Assembly: GCF_021462225.1 (NCBI RefSeq)
Contig: NC_061812.1
Coordinates: forward strand, 46,481,363 to 46,545,362
Reading direction: 5' to 3'
Length of the DNA stretch: 64,000 nucleotides
Origin: Girardinichthys multiradiatus
Taxonomy: Eukaryota > Chordata > Actinopteri > Cyprinodontiformes > Goodeidae
The first letter of the stretch is position 1. The number at the start of each line of letters is the position of its first letter. Shown here piece after piece: positions 23,497-34,157 of this stretch. Under the pieces are notes generated by a model. That model ran no database searches. It was not told where the DNA came from and was given only the letters and a program-made list of their open reading frames with translations. The translations under genes were made by a program, and so were the position numbers.

Positions 23497-26400
23497 ATCA
23501 GAATCAGAATCAGCTTTATTGCCAAGTTTGTACATACAAACAAGGAATTTGCCTTCGGTACACTTTGCTCTTTTGTTCTGTTTTTGCATTACATAATATA
23601 CAAATTTACAATGTACAATATACAATGTACAATGCAATATTCTGCATTACAGAATATACAAATTTACAATTTACAATGTACAATATACACATATCTAATA
23701 AAAAAGGTGCATTTGCAACATCTGTATGCTGTTGTTCTGTATTCTATTGAATGTTCATCAGAGAAACAGCCTGGGGGAAGAAACTGTCTCTGTGGCGGCT
23801 GGTTTTAGTAAACAGTGCTCTGTAGCGGCGGCCTGAAGGTAAAACTCTAAACAGTTTATGTGCTGGGTGTGTGGGGTCGGCAGAGATTTTGGCAGCTCTT
23901 TTCTTAACCCTAGACCTGTATAAGTCCTGGATGGAGGGAAGGTCAGCTCTGATTATTCTCTCTGCAGTCCTGATTATTCGTTGCAGTCTGGACCTGTCTT
24001 GTTTTGTGGATGAGCCAAACCACACTGAGATGGATGAAGACAGGACAGACTGAATGATGGCAGTGTAGAAGATAACCAACAGCTCCTGTGGAAGGTTGAA
24101 CTTCTTGAGTTGCCTCAGGAAGTACAGTCTCTGCTGGGCCTTCTTTCAAACAGTGTCTATGTGTGAAGACCATCTCAGGTCCTCAGAGATGGTGGTTCCT
24201 AAGAACCTGAGGTGGTCCACGGCCGATACAATGTTGTTGAGGATGGTGAGGGGGGTGTATGGGGGTGGTGTTCTCCAAAAGTCCACCACCATTTCCACAG
24301 TCTTGAGTGGGTTCAGTTCAAGGTAGTTCTGACCGCACCAGTGTACCAGCCAATCCACCTGCTGTTTGTATGCAGACTCATCACCGTCCTGGATCAGACA
24401 GTGGTGTCGTCTGCAAACTTAAGGAGTTTCACGGACGAGTCCGATGAGGTGCAGTCATTTGTGTACAGAGAGAAGAGGAGTGGGGATAGAACACACCCTT
24501 GGGGGGCACCAGTACTTATTGATCTGGATCGGGAAAAGATGCTCCCCAGTCTCACCTGCTGCTGTCGGTCTGTCAGGAAGCTGTTGAACCACTGACAGGT
24601 GGAGGCTGGGACGTTGAGCTGTGTGAGCTTCTGGTGGAGGATGTCTGGTATGATGGTGTTGAAGGCCGAGCTGAAGTCTACAAACAGGATCCTGGCATAT
24701 GTCCCTTGGTGGTCGAGGTGTTGCAGGATGAAGTGTAGACGTAAGTTAACAGCATCATCTGCCAACCTGTTTGTTCGGTAAGCAAATTGCAGGGGGTCCA
24801 GCAGGGGGCCTGTGATGTCTTTCAGGTGCTTCAACACCAGCCGCTCAAAGGATTTTATGACCACAGACGTCAGGGCTACAGGCCTGTAGTCATTTAATCC
24901 TACGATGGTGGGTTTCTTGGGAACCGGGATGATGGTGGATCGTTTGAGGCAGGAGGGGACCTCACATTTCTCCAGTGATTTGTTGATGATCCTCGTGAAG
25001 ATCGGAGCGAGTTGATGTGCGCAGGCTTTCAGGCATGATGGGGAGATGTTATCAGGTCCTCCAGCTTTCTTTGTTTTCATGCGCTGAAAGAGCCTGTTTA
25101 CCTCTTCCTCGGAGATCTTTAGTGCAGGCGGAGGATCTGATGGTGGGGGGTTGGTTGCTTTATGGGAGGAATTTGTTCCTGAATGGGATGTAGAGGGGAT
25201 AATTTGAGGTGTGAATGGCTTCTTGTCATGTCTGCAGTAGAAGCCATTCAGACGGTTGGCCAGGAGACGACTCTGTTCAGGAAGGGTGTGGGGGCTCCTA
25301 TAGGCAGTCAGGTTTCTCAGACCGGTCCATACAGCCGAAGTGTCACCAGTAGAAAGGCTGTTCTTAAGCTTCTCACTGTAGCTTCTCTTAGCTGCTTTGA
25401 TCTCTTTTGTTAGTTTGTTCCTGGCCTGCCTGTACTGCGCCCAATCTCCACTGCTGTGAGCTTCTTTCTTTTCCCTGCGCAGATTCCTGAGGTGTGGAGT
25501 AAACCATGGCTTATTGTTCCCAAAGGTGCAGAAGGTCTTGGTCTGCACACACATGTCCTCACAGAAGCTGATGTATGATGTCACCACATCAGTTAGTTGG
25601 TTTAAGTCATTAGCTGAGGTTTCATAAACAGTCCAGTCTGTGCATTCAAAGCAGGCCTGTAGCATCTGTTTTGATTCCTCAGTCCACTTCTTAACAGTGT
25701 GAACCTTGGGTTTGGAAGCTCTTAGTCTCTGTCTGTAGGTTGGGATGAGGTGGATTTGATAATGATCCGAAAAACCCAGAGCAGCCCTGGTAACAGCATG
25801 ATATGAGTCCTTTAAAGCTGTGTAACAATGGTCCAGTGTGTTCTTGTCTCTGGTGGGACACTTAATATGCTGTCTGTATTTGGGGAGTTCATTTGAGAGG
25901 TTTGCGCTGTTAAAATCTCCCAGTATTATGATGAAGGAGTCTGTGTATTTTTTCTCCAGATCTGTAATCAGCTCAGCAAGATGTTTTTCCGCGGCAGAAG
26001 TGCAGCCATGTGGTGGAAAATATGAGCCGATTATTATAAACGAGGAAAACTCTCTCGGTGAATAAAACGGCTTACAGATTATGGAAAATGACTCCAGATC
26101 CGGGCTACATGTTTTTCCCAGCACTTTTACGTCTCTGCACCAACCTTCATTTATATAAAAGCAGATTCCGCCTCCTCGTCTCTTCCCCGATAGCTCCGCG
26201 CCGCGATCCGCTCTGAGCAGCTGGAATCCGGCATCGGCAGTGCGCGGTCCGGGATGTTTTCACTCAGCCATGTCTCGCTGATCCGCGGAGGTCCGTGTTT
26301 TTACCGGTGAGAAGAAGCAGCTCGTCCATCTTGTTGTTGAGAGAGCGGACATTTGCCAGGTGGATTGAAGGCAGTGGTGTGCGAAGTCCTCTTTAGCGGA

Positions 26401-26696
26401 GCTTTACCAGCGCGCCAGCACGCTTTCCCCTCCGCCGGATCCCATATAGAGCCGCAGCTCCGCTTGTCAGGAGCTCAGTGAACCTCGGATCGATGAAAGA
26501 TGGTGAAAAAAACCCAAGAGAGGACTCTCTGATATTGAGAAGTTCCTCTCTACTGAATGAGACCACAGGATTGTGGCCCGACACCACAGAACTGTGGCTC
26601 GAAAAACATAAAAACACAAATACAAAAACAAAGAGAGAGCGAAGCTCTGAGGCTGCCATCGTCGGCGCCATCTTGTCTCAGCTTTTTATTAGCTGT
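23497..26696 (-). mobile_element. near-full-length CR1/Rex1-group LINE
   Basis: A 3.2-kb minus-strand copy is flanked by TATTAGA at 23490-23496 and 26697-26703. The 3' end carries (AGAATC)n, the tail repeat of this family, so part of the left duplication could belong to the tail. The 5' end starts near an AAGATGGCGCCGACGATGG context. It holds an N-terminal region, endonuclease and reverse transcriptase and a 3' UTR of about 250 bp. Related fragments are at 43051-43373, 48497-58590 and 61985-63750. Confidence 0.85.
23744..26671 (-). pseudogene. LINE endonuclease/reverse transcriptase, nearly intact
   Basis: The reading starts MAPTMAASELRSLF with a hydrophobic stretch. It hits a stop near 26391 and a small deletion in the first endonuclease blocks. 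It then runs open for 576 codons (24394-26124) through ILGDFNSANLSNELPKY, GFSDHYQIHLIP (endonuclease SDH), [43 protein letters not shown] and FADDTTV (RT active site). A small deletion after FADDTTV shifts the frame. A single TGA near 24143 breaks the thumb region (ISEDLRWSSHIDTV*). The C-terminus (GSSTKQDRSRLQRIIRTAER, HPAHKLFRVLPSGRRYR) then runs to 23744. The four or so lesions imply a relatively young but inactive copy. Confidence 0.85.
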
Positions 26697-26703
26697 TATT
26701 AGA

Positions 26704-27614
26704 GTAACAGATTCAAATCAAACTTTCAAAAAAAAAAAAAAAAAAACTGCCAGCAATAAAGAGGAACAAAACTGTGAATTAGTAGGTCAGTGGTCAAAAG
26801 AATATTTGAGTTGTTGCTCTGCATCACAGCTTCTCTAAAACAGCACCCACAAACACACTGTCATTGTTTCCCCACTCAAACTTCATGCACATTCATAGAC
26901 AGATATAAAAACAGCCACATACACATGAGTGTGCTGTCTATTGACCAGTATTTGTCACTTGCTATATATTTAGCTGGGAGCAAGTGATAGGCTTCAAGTT
27001 GGCGGCGCTCAGGCTTTTCTAGCTGCAAGTGTTAGACCAGCTAGTGTTCACTCGACTCTGTCAATCCCCTGTCAACTTGTAGCTCTGAGACATATCCTTC
27101 CTAACGCATAGGAGACAGGCTTACTGCCGCCCACCCCCTTCACTGCCGCCTGCTGCCCACCTCCCAATGCGGAGCCACCAGAAAATGGCCTCTACCACCT
27201 CATCCTCCACACCTCCCCATCCCCCCAACTATCTCCTGACAAAAGCCTGCTTGGCCTCTCCATCATTCATATGACAGCCAAAAGAAGACAGCTTGGCTGC
27301 GTTTTTCCCTTTTCCTATTGCACACATAATGTGGTAGGTAAACTTGTCAGATCCATAAAGCGACACTCATGTGAAGGCCAGATTTTGCCTCTTTATTAAT
27401 TAATTTTTAAATGGTATAATGTTAGAGGGCTCATTTTTAGTTCTTTCCTTGTGAAAAGAAACATAAAACACCTATTTCTAACAAATCTCTAACTTAAATT
27501 ATTTTATGCATGAATAATTATAATAATGTACTGTTTGCAGTGCATGATTTTTTTGTAAACATTTTAAATTATAATCTGTTTAAAATTAATTAAAAAAAAT
27601 ATTCATATGCCTAC
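26704..27614. other. unassigned cadps intron, A20 run and C-rich patch
   Basis: A pure A run of about 20 lies at 26728-26747, and a C-rich stretch (CCGCCCACCCCC) around 27125-27240. No gene recognised. Confidence 0.35.
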
Positions 27615-27681
27615 CTGGACCAACACAAAGAATCGCTTCTTCCATCTTTTCCAAACATTTTTGCCAATGGCCCAAAGATAC
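27615..27681 (-). CDS. cadps: cadps exon (start of PH domain)
   Basis: A 67-bp exon encodes [20 protein letters not shown] followed by VQ, the first strands of the CADPS PH domain, including the basic stretch KRWKKR that faces lipid head groups. The acceptor is tccccacag and the donor gtaggc. One base enters (completing a glycine codon begun in the exon at 47095-47231) and it leaves in phase 0 into the exon at 15769-15877. WAIGKNVW matches CADPS and not CADPS2. The introns on either side are about 11.7 and 19.4 kb. Confidence 0.95.
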
Positions 27682-29426
27682 CTGTGGGGAAAAACAGAAA
27701 GTAATTTGTACAAACGAGGAATTTAATACTATTGAATACAGGTATTTTTCTAATGCTGCTTTGGCATTTGTTTTTGCTGCCATAATCATGGCAGATATCC
27801 AAAGCACCAGGCTGAAGCTATTGGTGCAAACATTGACCTCTTGTGGTTAAAATATGATCACTCTAAGAAGACACAGGGCCTTTAAAAAATCCAACATTTT
27901 GTAGCAATAGCGCTAAAATACATATTCACAAAGGTTTTAATATATAGTGAACCTGTAAGTGAATGTATTACATTTGTGCAGCCACCTAACAAGTAAATAC
28001 CTGACTGCAAACATGACCACTGTTGGTTAAAAATATGGAATTGATTTATTATCTCTTTAAAGAAAGTCATTCAAAAAAATGTTATTGGGCCATGGACAGC
28101 CTAAAAAATAGATCAATTAATATGAGAGGTTAAAAGGCAGGAAAAAATGTCAATATTAAGACATAAAATTTAAAGCACAATGTCATCTAAAAGACAAAAT
28201 GCTCAAATTGTGCGATGAAAAGCAAAAGTAAAGCAACAAAACTCAGTCTTTGGGACCAAGCTATGAGAAATCAGCTTAAGGAAACTGGGTTTCCATCCAA
28301 AAACACAGAACCTTAACCATCAGTTAAACAAACTAAAGAGAAACAGTCCTGGAAAGTTGATGATGGAATGTAAGTGCGATTTCGTGATGATTCATCAATC
28401 TGCACTGATCAAGGAGATGATGCTGAAACTTACTTTCCTGTAGGTTCAATGAAACAAGTACAAAAACGTAAGGAAATATAGTTATATCAAAAAAGCTTGG
28501 AGCTTTTCAGTTTGTTTTATGACTATAATCTGTTAATCTCACAAGAATTACAAATGTTCTGGGAGATAATCACATTCAACTGCGGCAAAAATGAAATCTA
28601 TATGTAGACATCTAAGCTGAAACAAATGAACAATCCTGACCAAACAATGTCAAATGATTTGCGCATCGTCAGTTGTTTTATGTATTAAAAAAAATTCTTT
28701 AATTTGGAAGGCAATAAACAACTTCAAAACTGTTCAAAAATGTTTTTCAGGTCTAGAATTAAAACAAAGACTAAAATTGTTAAATAAAAATACTAAATAA
28801 ATACTGTAAGTTCTATGCAGGGACACTGCTAAAGTTTCTAAATAATTACAATTATTACAATGTAATTAACATTTTCAACAAGCTCAATTCAGTGAAAGTT
28901 TTTTGAAAAATGAAAAAATTGTATTAAATAACTTCAAATAAAGTAAAACCAGACTGTTTGTTATTAAGTCCTTGCAATACTTTGATTTTTGCTGTGCGTG
29001 GTTCTAGAGCATGCTGTGTATCAAACATCCCCACTTTAGTTTCATCTGCAGCTTGTTCTATCGGCCTTGCATTAAACCCTATATCTCCTCCCACACTTTT
29101 GTTTTCAAAACACTGCCTAGATGGCAGTGTTTAATCCTGGTTTAGTTGGACTTGTTTACAAAAGAAATGTAATGAAACAGTTACTAATTGACAGGTTTTC
29201 TGAAAGCTGTTGCTGAACATGTAATTTTTGTGCTTAATGCAGCAGTGCCAGGAGAACTTTAGAGCTAGAACATGAAGTAGAAAGACTGTAAAATATCTTT
29301 GCTTGTTTCAACACCCCCACCCCCCTTCCAAAAGTATTTAAACAGTGAGCCCATTTTCATTGTTTGTGGTGTAAACTGCATACATTAGGTTATAGTAAAG
29401 GAATATTAGACAAGCGATCAACATTT
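27682..29426. other. unassigned cadps intron
   Basis: AT-rich; no exon or named repeat recognised. Confidence 0.35.
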
Positions 29427-29430
29427 AGTT

Positions 29431-30264
29431 AGATCTCAGTGCTGCATTTGATACAGTCGATCACAAAATTCTCTTAGAAAGGCTGGAATATGCTGTAGGG
29501 ATCAGGGGAACAGCACTAGGCTGGTTTAAATCTTATCTGTCTGACAGATTCCAGTTTGTTCATGTAAATGATAAATCATCTTTAAACTCCAGGGTTAATT
29601 GTGGAGTACCACAGGGCTCAGTACTTGGGCCAATTCTCTTTACTATATATATATGCTTCCAATAGGTCAAATTATTAGGCAGCATGGGATAAATTTTCAC
29701 TGTTACGCTGATGATACTCAGCTTTACTTATCCATAAATCCTGATGAGGCCAACCAGTTAGATAGACTACAAGCATGTCTTGAAGATATAAAAACTTGGA
29801 TGATGTTAAATTTTTTGCTTCTAAATTCAGACAAGACAGAAGTTGTCATCTTTGGACCGGAGTCTTTAAAAAAGAAACTGCTTAGGCAATCACTTAACCT
29901 GGATGGCATTAAATTGACTTCTGATAATAAAGTAAAAAACCTTGGCGTTATTTTTGACCAGGACATGTCATTTAAATCCCATATTAAACAGGTTTCTAGG
30001 ATTTCCTTCTTTCATCTCCGGAACATTGCCAAAATTAGAAATATCCTATCTAGGAGTGACGCTGAAAAACTAGTCCATGCATTTGTTACTTCAAGGCTGG
30101 ACTATTGTAATTCGTTACTATCAGGATGTCCACAAAATGCAGTTAAAAGCCTTCAGCTGATTCAAAATGCTGCAGCAAGAGTTCTGATGAAAATTAAAAA
30201 GAGAGATCACATTTCTCCTATTTTAGCTTCCCTTCATTGGCTCCCTGTTAAGTCCAGAATATAA
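29431..30264 (+). pseudogene. L2 reverse transcriptase fragment
   Basis: Reading from [18 protein letters not shown] through [20 protein letters not shown] and [13 protein letters not shown], the frame shifts in the TATATATATA run. It then continues as FHCYADDTQLYLSINPDEAN (RT active-site YADD, about 29692-29730), KTEVVIFGPESL, VKNLGVIFDQDMSFKSHIKQ, LVHAFVTSRLDYCNSLLSGC and ASLHWLPVKSRI before TAA at 30262-30264. The N-terminal RT and the endonuclease are missing. Confidence 0.85.
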
Positions 30265-30567
30265 TTTAAAATTCTCCTCCTCACATATAAAGCCCTTAAT
30301 GATCTAGCTCCATCATACATCAGAGATCTGATTGTTCCATATGTTCCTAACAGAGCACTTTGTTCTCAGACTGCAGGTTTACTGGTGGTTCCTAGAGTCT
30401 CTAGAAGTAGAATGGGAGGCAGATCCTTTAGTTATCAGGCTCCTCTCCTGTGGAACCAGCTCCCAGCTTTAGTCCGTGAGGCAGACACCCTGTCTACTTT
30501 TAAGGCTAGGCTTAAAACTTTCCTTTTTGATAAAGCTTATAGTTAGAGTGGCTTAGTTTATCCTCAG

Positions 30568-30855
30568 CTATTTTCCTTATTTTTTACCTCCGTCTTCTTC
30601 CCTCCCTGTTGGTTGGAGTAAGGGGGAGTCAGGTTTAGCCTAAACCGGCTAAATTAAGGTAGAGGTGCAAACACACCCTCCATTTCTGCTACCTGTATGA
30701 CCCCTTCTCTTTTCCAATGGTTATAATCAGTCTGACAGAGGGAGGTATCCCAATCATTGTGGTTTTTAGTATAACAATGACCATCAGTGGGACCCTTTGT
30801 GAGGTGCCTTGAGACGACATTGTTGTAAATAAGCGCCGTTTAACTTAATAATCTG
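30568..30855 (+). mobile_element. second L2-type 3' tail nested in copy B
   Basis: Between AGCTAT and ACTATCTGTGTAG, where copies A and C of the L2 run on directly, there is an extra ~290 bp. It ends GAGGTGCCTTGAGACGAC...AAGCGCCGT...CTGAACTGAA, the tail signature of a related L2 subfamily. A short ACTAT/GCTAT repeat at the borders suits a heavily 5'-truncated insertion. Confidence 0.55.
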
Positions 30856-31789
30856 AACTGAAACTATCTGTGTAGTTATGCTGCTATAGGCTTAGGCTGC
30901 TGGAGGACATAATGACCACTTTCACCCTCTTCGCTACATTCTCCAATTCTGCATTATTTGCTGTTATTTCAGCTTCTAACGTTGTTCTCTCTTTTCTCTT
31001 CCTAGAAGCTACACCTGGCTTGACACTTTGTCTACCTGTGACACCTTTCTGGAGAGGGGAATCGTCCGAGCTTCTGCTGGCAACAACTTAATGCTCACCC
31101 TCTACCGATGATCCACATAGCCCTGTCTTTTAGTGTTTAACCCTTTCTCTCTCCTAGACATGGAAATTGACTGAGCTTTTACTGTAACTAATTATATGTG
31201 CTCTCTTTCAGACTCTAACCTTGAAAACTGGCTCAGAGTTTATCTGTTCTTTCTTTCTAGGTGAAACGACTAAAGGAGCTACATCCATTAACATTTACTT
31301 TTCCTTCCCATAGAAAGTACTTCTGGATCAGTGCTTCTGTGTTCTTTTTGTGTCTCTGCTCTGTTCTCTCAAATCCCCAGTCGGTCGTGGCAGATGGCCG
31401 CTCACACTGAGCCTGGTTCTGCTGGAGGTTTCTTCCTGTTAAAAGGGAGTTTTTCCTCTCCGCTGTCGCTACATGCATGCTCAGTATGAGGGATTGCTGC
31501 AAAGTCAACGCCAGTGACTGTCCACTGTCTCTACATGCTCATCCGGGAGGAGGGAATGCTGCAAGTCACTGACTGGATGCAATCTGCTGGGTTTCCTTAG
31601 ATAGAAAAACTTTTTATCCAATTTGAATAAAAAACTAACTCCGACTGCACTGTTCAATTGTTTGGATTACTTGGAGTGTATGTACCTGACTGTTGTGAAG
31701 TGCCTTGAGACAACATGTGTTGTGAAGTGGCGCTATATAAATAAAACTGAATTGAATTGAATTGAAGCTTTTATTTGTATGTATGTAGT

Positions 31790-33790
31790 AAACCAGGATC
31801 TGATAGAAAACTTCGTTCTCTCCACTGGTTCCCCACATGGGTTTTAATGGACTTTTGTTCAAAACAGCCATCAACTGGTAGTGATCTGGAGCCAATTTGC
31901 TGTTCTGACACCATGCTTAGAGAGCTGTTCAGTGACTCTGGTGCACCCTATCTACATTTGAACATTGGACACAGAGCCTCTCCTTGTTGGCCACTCCACT
32001 CATTGGCTGCCACAAGTGCCAGGCCTAGGCCCAAGTGGAGGTGCCATAACCCCTGGGTTCAAGTAGCAAGCCATTGTTTGTGATCAATCAGGTTGCCAGC
32101 TTAGAGAAGCCCAAAGAACCTCTGGTTCAGCTCATGTGCACCTCTGGTGCACAAAAGTACCCAGTCACCCAGAAACTCCCTCTCCACAGTCATGCATAAT
32201 TTTTTTTGCTCCTTACAGAAACTTTCCAACCTCTAAGTGGTTGAAGGTGTGTACTTGGAAAACACTTTCATGCCAGAGGTGCTCTTAGAACTCTGGATGG
32301 AAAAATCAGTAATCAGTAGGAAGCTATATGACTGATTGTACTAAGAAAATCCCCTTTAATTGAGGTACAACGTAGCCACAGACTCCTTCCAGCAAACTGG
32401 CCATGCTGTCGCCCGAAGGCAGCCGGTGTGTGCATCCTCAGTGGGCAGATTGGCAGAAGAGAGGTTTCCCATGCTTTTAGCATTGACCAACATTGTCCAA
32501 TATCTGTACCCCTTCTGGTTCGGCTACGTGCCCAGCTGGATACTTTCAACCAAGTCCTCTGGGCCTGAGCCAACACACCCTCAAGTCCTTGGGAACCCCT
32601 TAAGTTGTGCTGTCGGGACAGACCACTCCCCATTCCTGTCAAATTGTTAGAGAGACCAACACACTTTTACCACAGTGAACAACAGATTTAACGATCTGCC
32701 TGACAGTCACGAAGGGCCAACAAATGCAGAGTACACAAACTTTCTTTCAACCTCTTCCCTACTTCCTGGAACTGAACCTGGTGGTTTGTGGCATACCCAT
32801 CCTTAATATGAGCAACCGCTCAACTTCTTAGTTGACAATCCAGCCCATGTGTCAATCCAGCTAACCAGCTAATTGAGTTGTCCCTCAATTTTCCCAAGAG
32901 AACAGAAACTCTAGCTATGACCGTGACTGTGATTCACCTTGTAATCGGGTAGGTAATGACCACACTAAATGTCATGACACAGCATACAGGCATGTCAGGC
33001 GGTTACAAGACAGGATTGACTCCCTCAAATTTATTTCTTCAAGTTTCATAGCACCACCTATGCTAATGACACAGGCTGATTCCAGTACCCATTTGCTTTA
33101 AAGACTGTGACCAATATCCCACTTTTCAAACATAGGGGGAATGTTGGGACCATCACCATCCAGTTGCAAGACCGTAACTACACCTCCCAGCATTGACTGC
33201 AGCTCTGACATCACGGCAGAAGCGATATATAAATATACATATATATTTTTTGCAAGATTTTATTTAATGTTTGTGGTTTCATTCTGTTTACAAAGTTATT
33301 AAGCTGTCTTCAACCTGCCGATTTTAAATCAGCCATGAGTTAAAATTGGATTATTGAAGTTATTCAAAGTAAGTCCGTGATCCAAGCTTGGCACTTGATC
33401 GAACCATCCATTGTCCCACCCGTTTTACTGCCTTTGTTCTCTTTGCTTGTTCCCAATGTGGTTTTTACTGGCCTTTGTTTGAAACAGTTAGCCATTAGCT
33501 GGTTGCAGTCAGGCACTAACTTGTTGATCGGACACCCTGCTTAGAGCTAACTTGCTGGGACGACACTTTGCTTAGAGCTGTTCAGTGTGGTTCGGTATGA
33601 CTACCCATTTACCAAATCAACCCACAGTTTTGATTATTCTCACTTGTCCATAAGGTGCTGGTTTGATCTCTATTAATACTCCTGATTGTTAGTTTAACCT
33701 TTTAGTAGTTAGTGAGTGTTCCAGTTAGGTGAAAGTTTGTTTGGTTGTAAGGGAATTATTCTGTTCAAAGCTTTTTCACATAGATAAAGA
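31790..33790 (+). mobile_element. degraded LTR retroelement
   Basis: AAACATAGGGGGAA (~33129-33141) looks like a polypurine tract directly before an LTR start TGTTGGGACC, which is followed by a TATATAAATA box at about 33225. Sequence within this putative 3' LTR at 33400-33610 resembles 31810-31935 (shared GTTCCC..TGG.TTTTA.TGG.CTTTTGTT and the GCTTAGAG.GCTGTTCAGTG blocks), as expected of a decayed 5' LTR. The 1.2 kb between them has no usable frame. The clade cannot be fixed. Confidence 0.4.
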
Positions 33791-33835
33791 AGTTGTTTGT
33801 TTTTATTTTATATATTTTCTGTATTTTGTATATAC

Positions 33836-33965
33836 GCCTTGGGCTCCCCCCGGAGGAGCTGGAGGAGGTGTCTAGGGAGAGGGAAGTCTGGATGTCTCCA
33901 TTGACTGTGCTGCCCCCATGACCTGGTCCTGGACGAAGCGGACAACGACGAGTACGGGCACGAGT
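33836..33965 (+). mobile_element. Rex3 3' end fragment
   Basis: CTTGGGCTCCCCCCGGAGGA, GGGAGAGGGAAGTCTGG and CTGCCCCCATGACCTG match the last ~130 bp of Rex3 (compare 36247-36345). It is a severely 5'-truncated copy. A Rex1-like tail (TTTCCCTTCGGGATTAAT) follows at about 34030-34085. Confidence 0.7.
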
Positions 33966-34157
33966 GTATATAATTTTTGTGATTTTCTAACTAATGTTAG
34001 TGCTCACATCACCCTTTTTAATTTATTTATTTAATTTCCCTTCGGGATTAATTCAGTATTGTCGAATTTGAATTTAATTCAAATGTTGGTTAATGGTTTG
34101 ATAATACAGTTACATTTCGAGTGACTTTGGTTAATAAGTATTAATTAATGACAATTA

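Larger units (their letters stand above)
29427..31767 (+). mobile_element. L2-like LINE copy B, 5'-truncated
   Basis: The copy starts within the [11 protein letters not shown] block and extends to the 3' end, finishing in AAACTGAATTGAATTGAATT after GCGCTATATAAATA, the typical fish L2 tail. Its reverse transcriptase is open for 221 codons after one frameshift in the TA run at about 29640-29655. The 3' UTR contains an extra block (30568-30855) that is itself an L2-type tail. The best-preserved L2 in the window. Confidence 0.85.

Noticed and set aside
32313..32642. 109-codon minus-strand frame
   Set aside because: It lies within the degraded LTR element, on the opposite strand to its LTR orientation, with no known motif.
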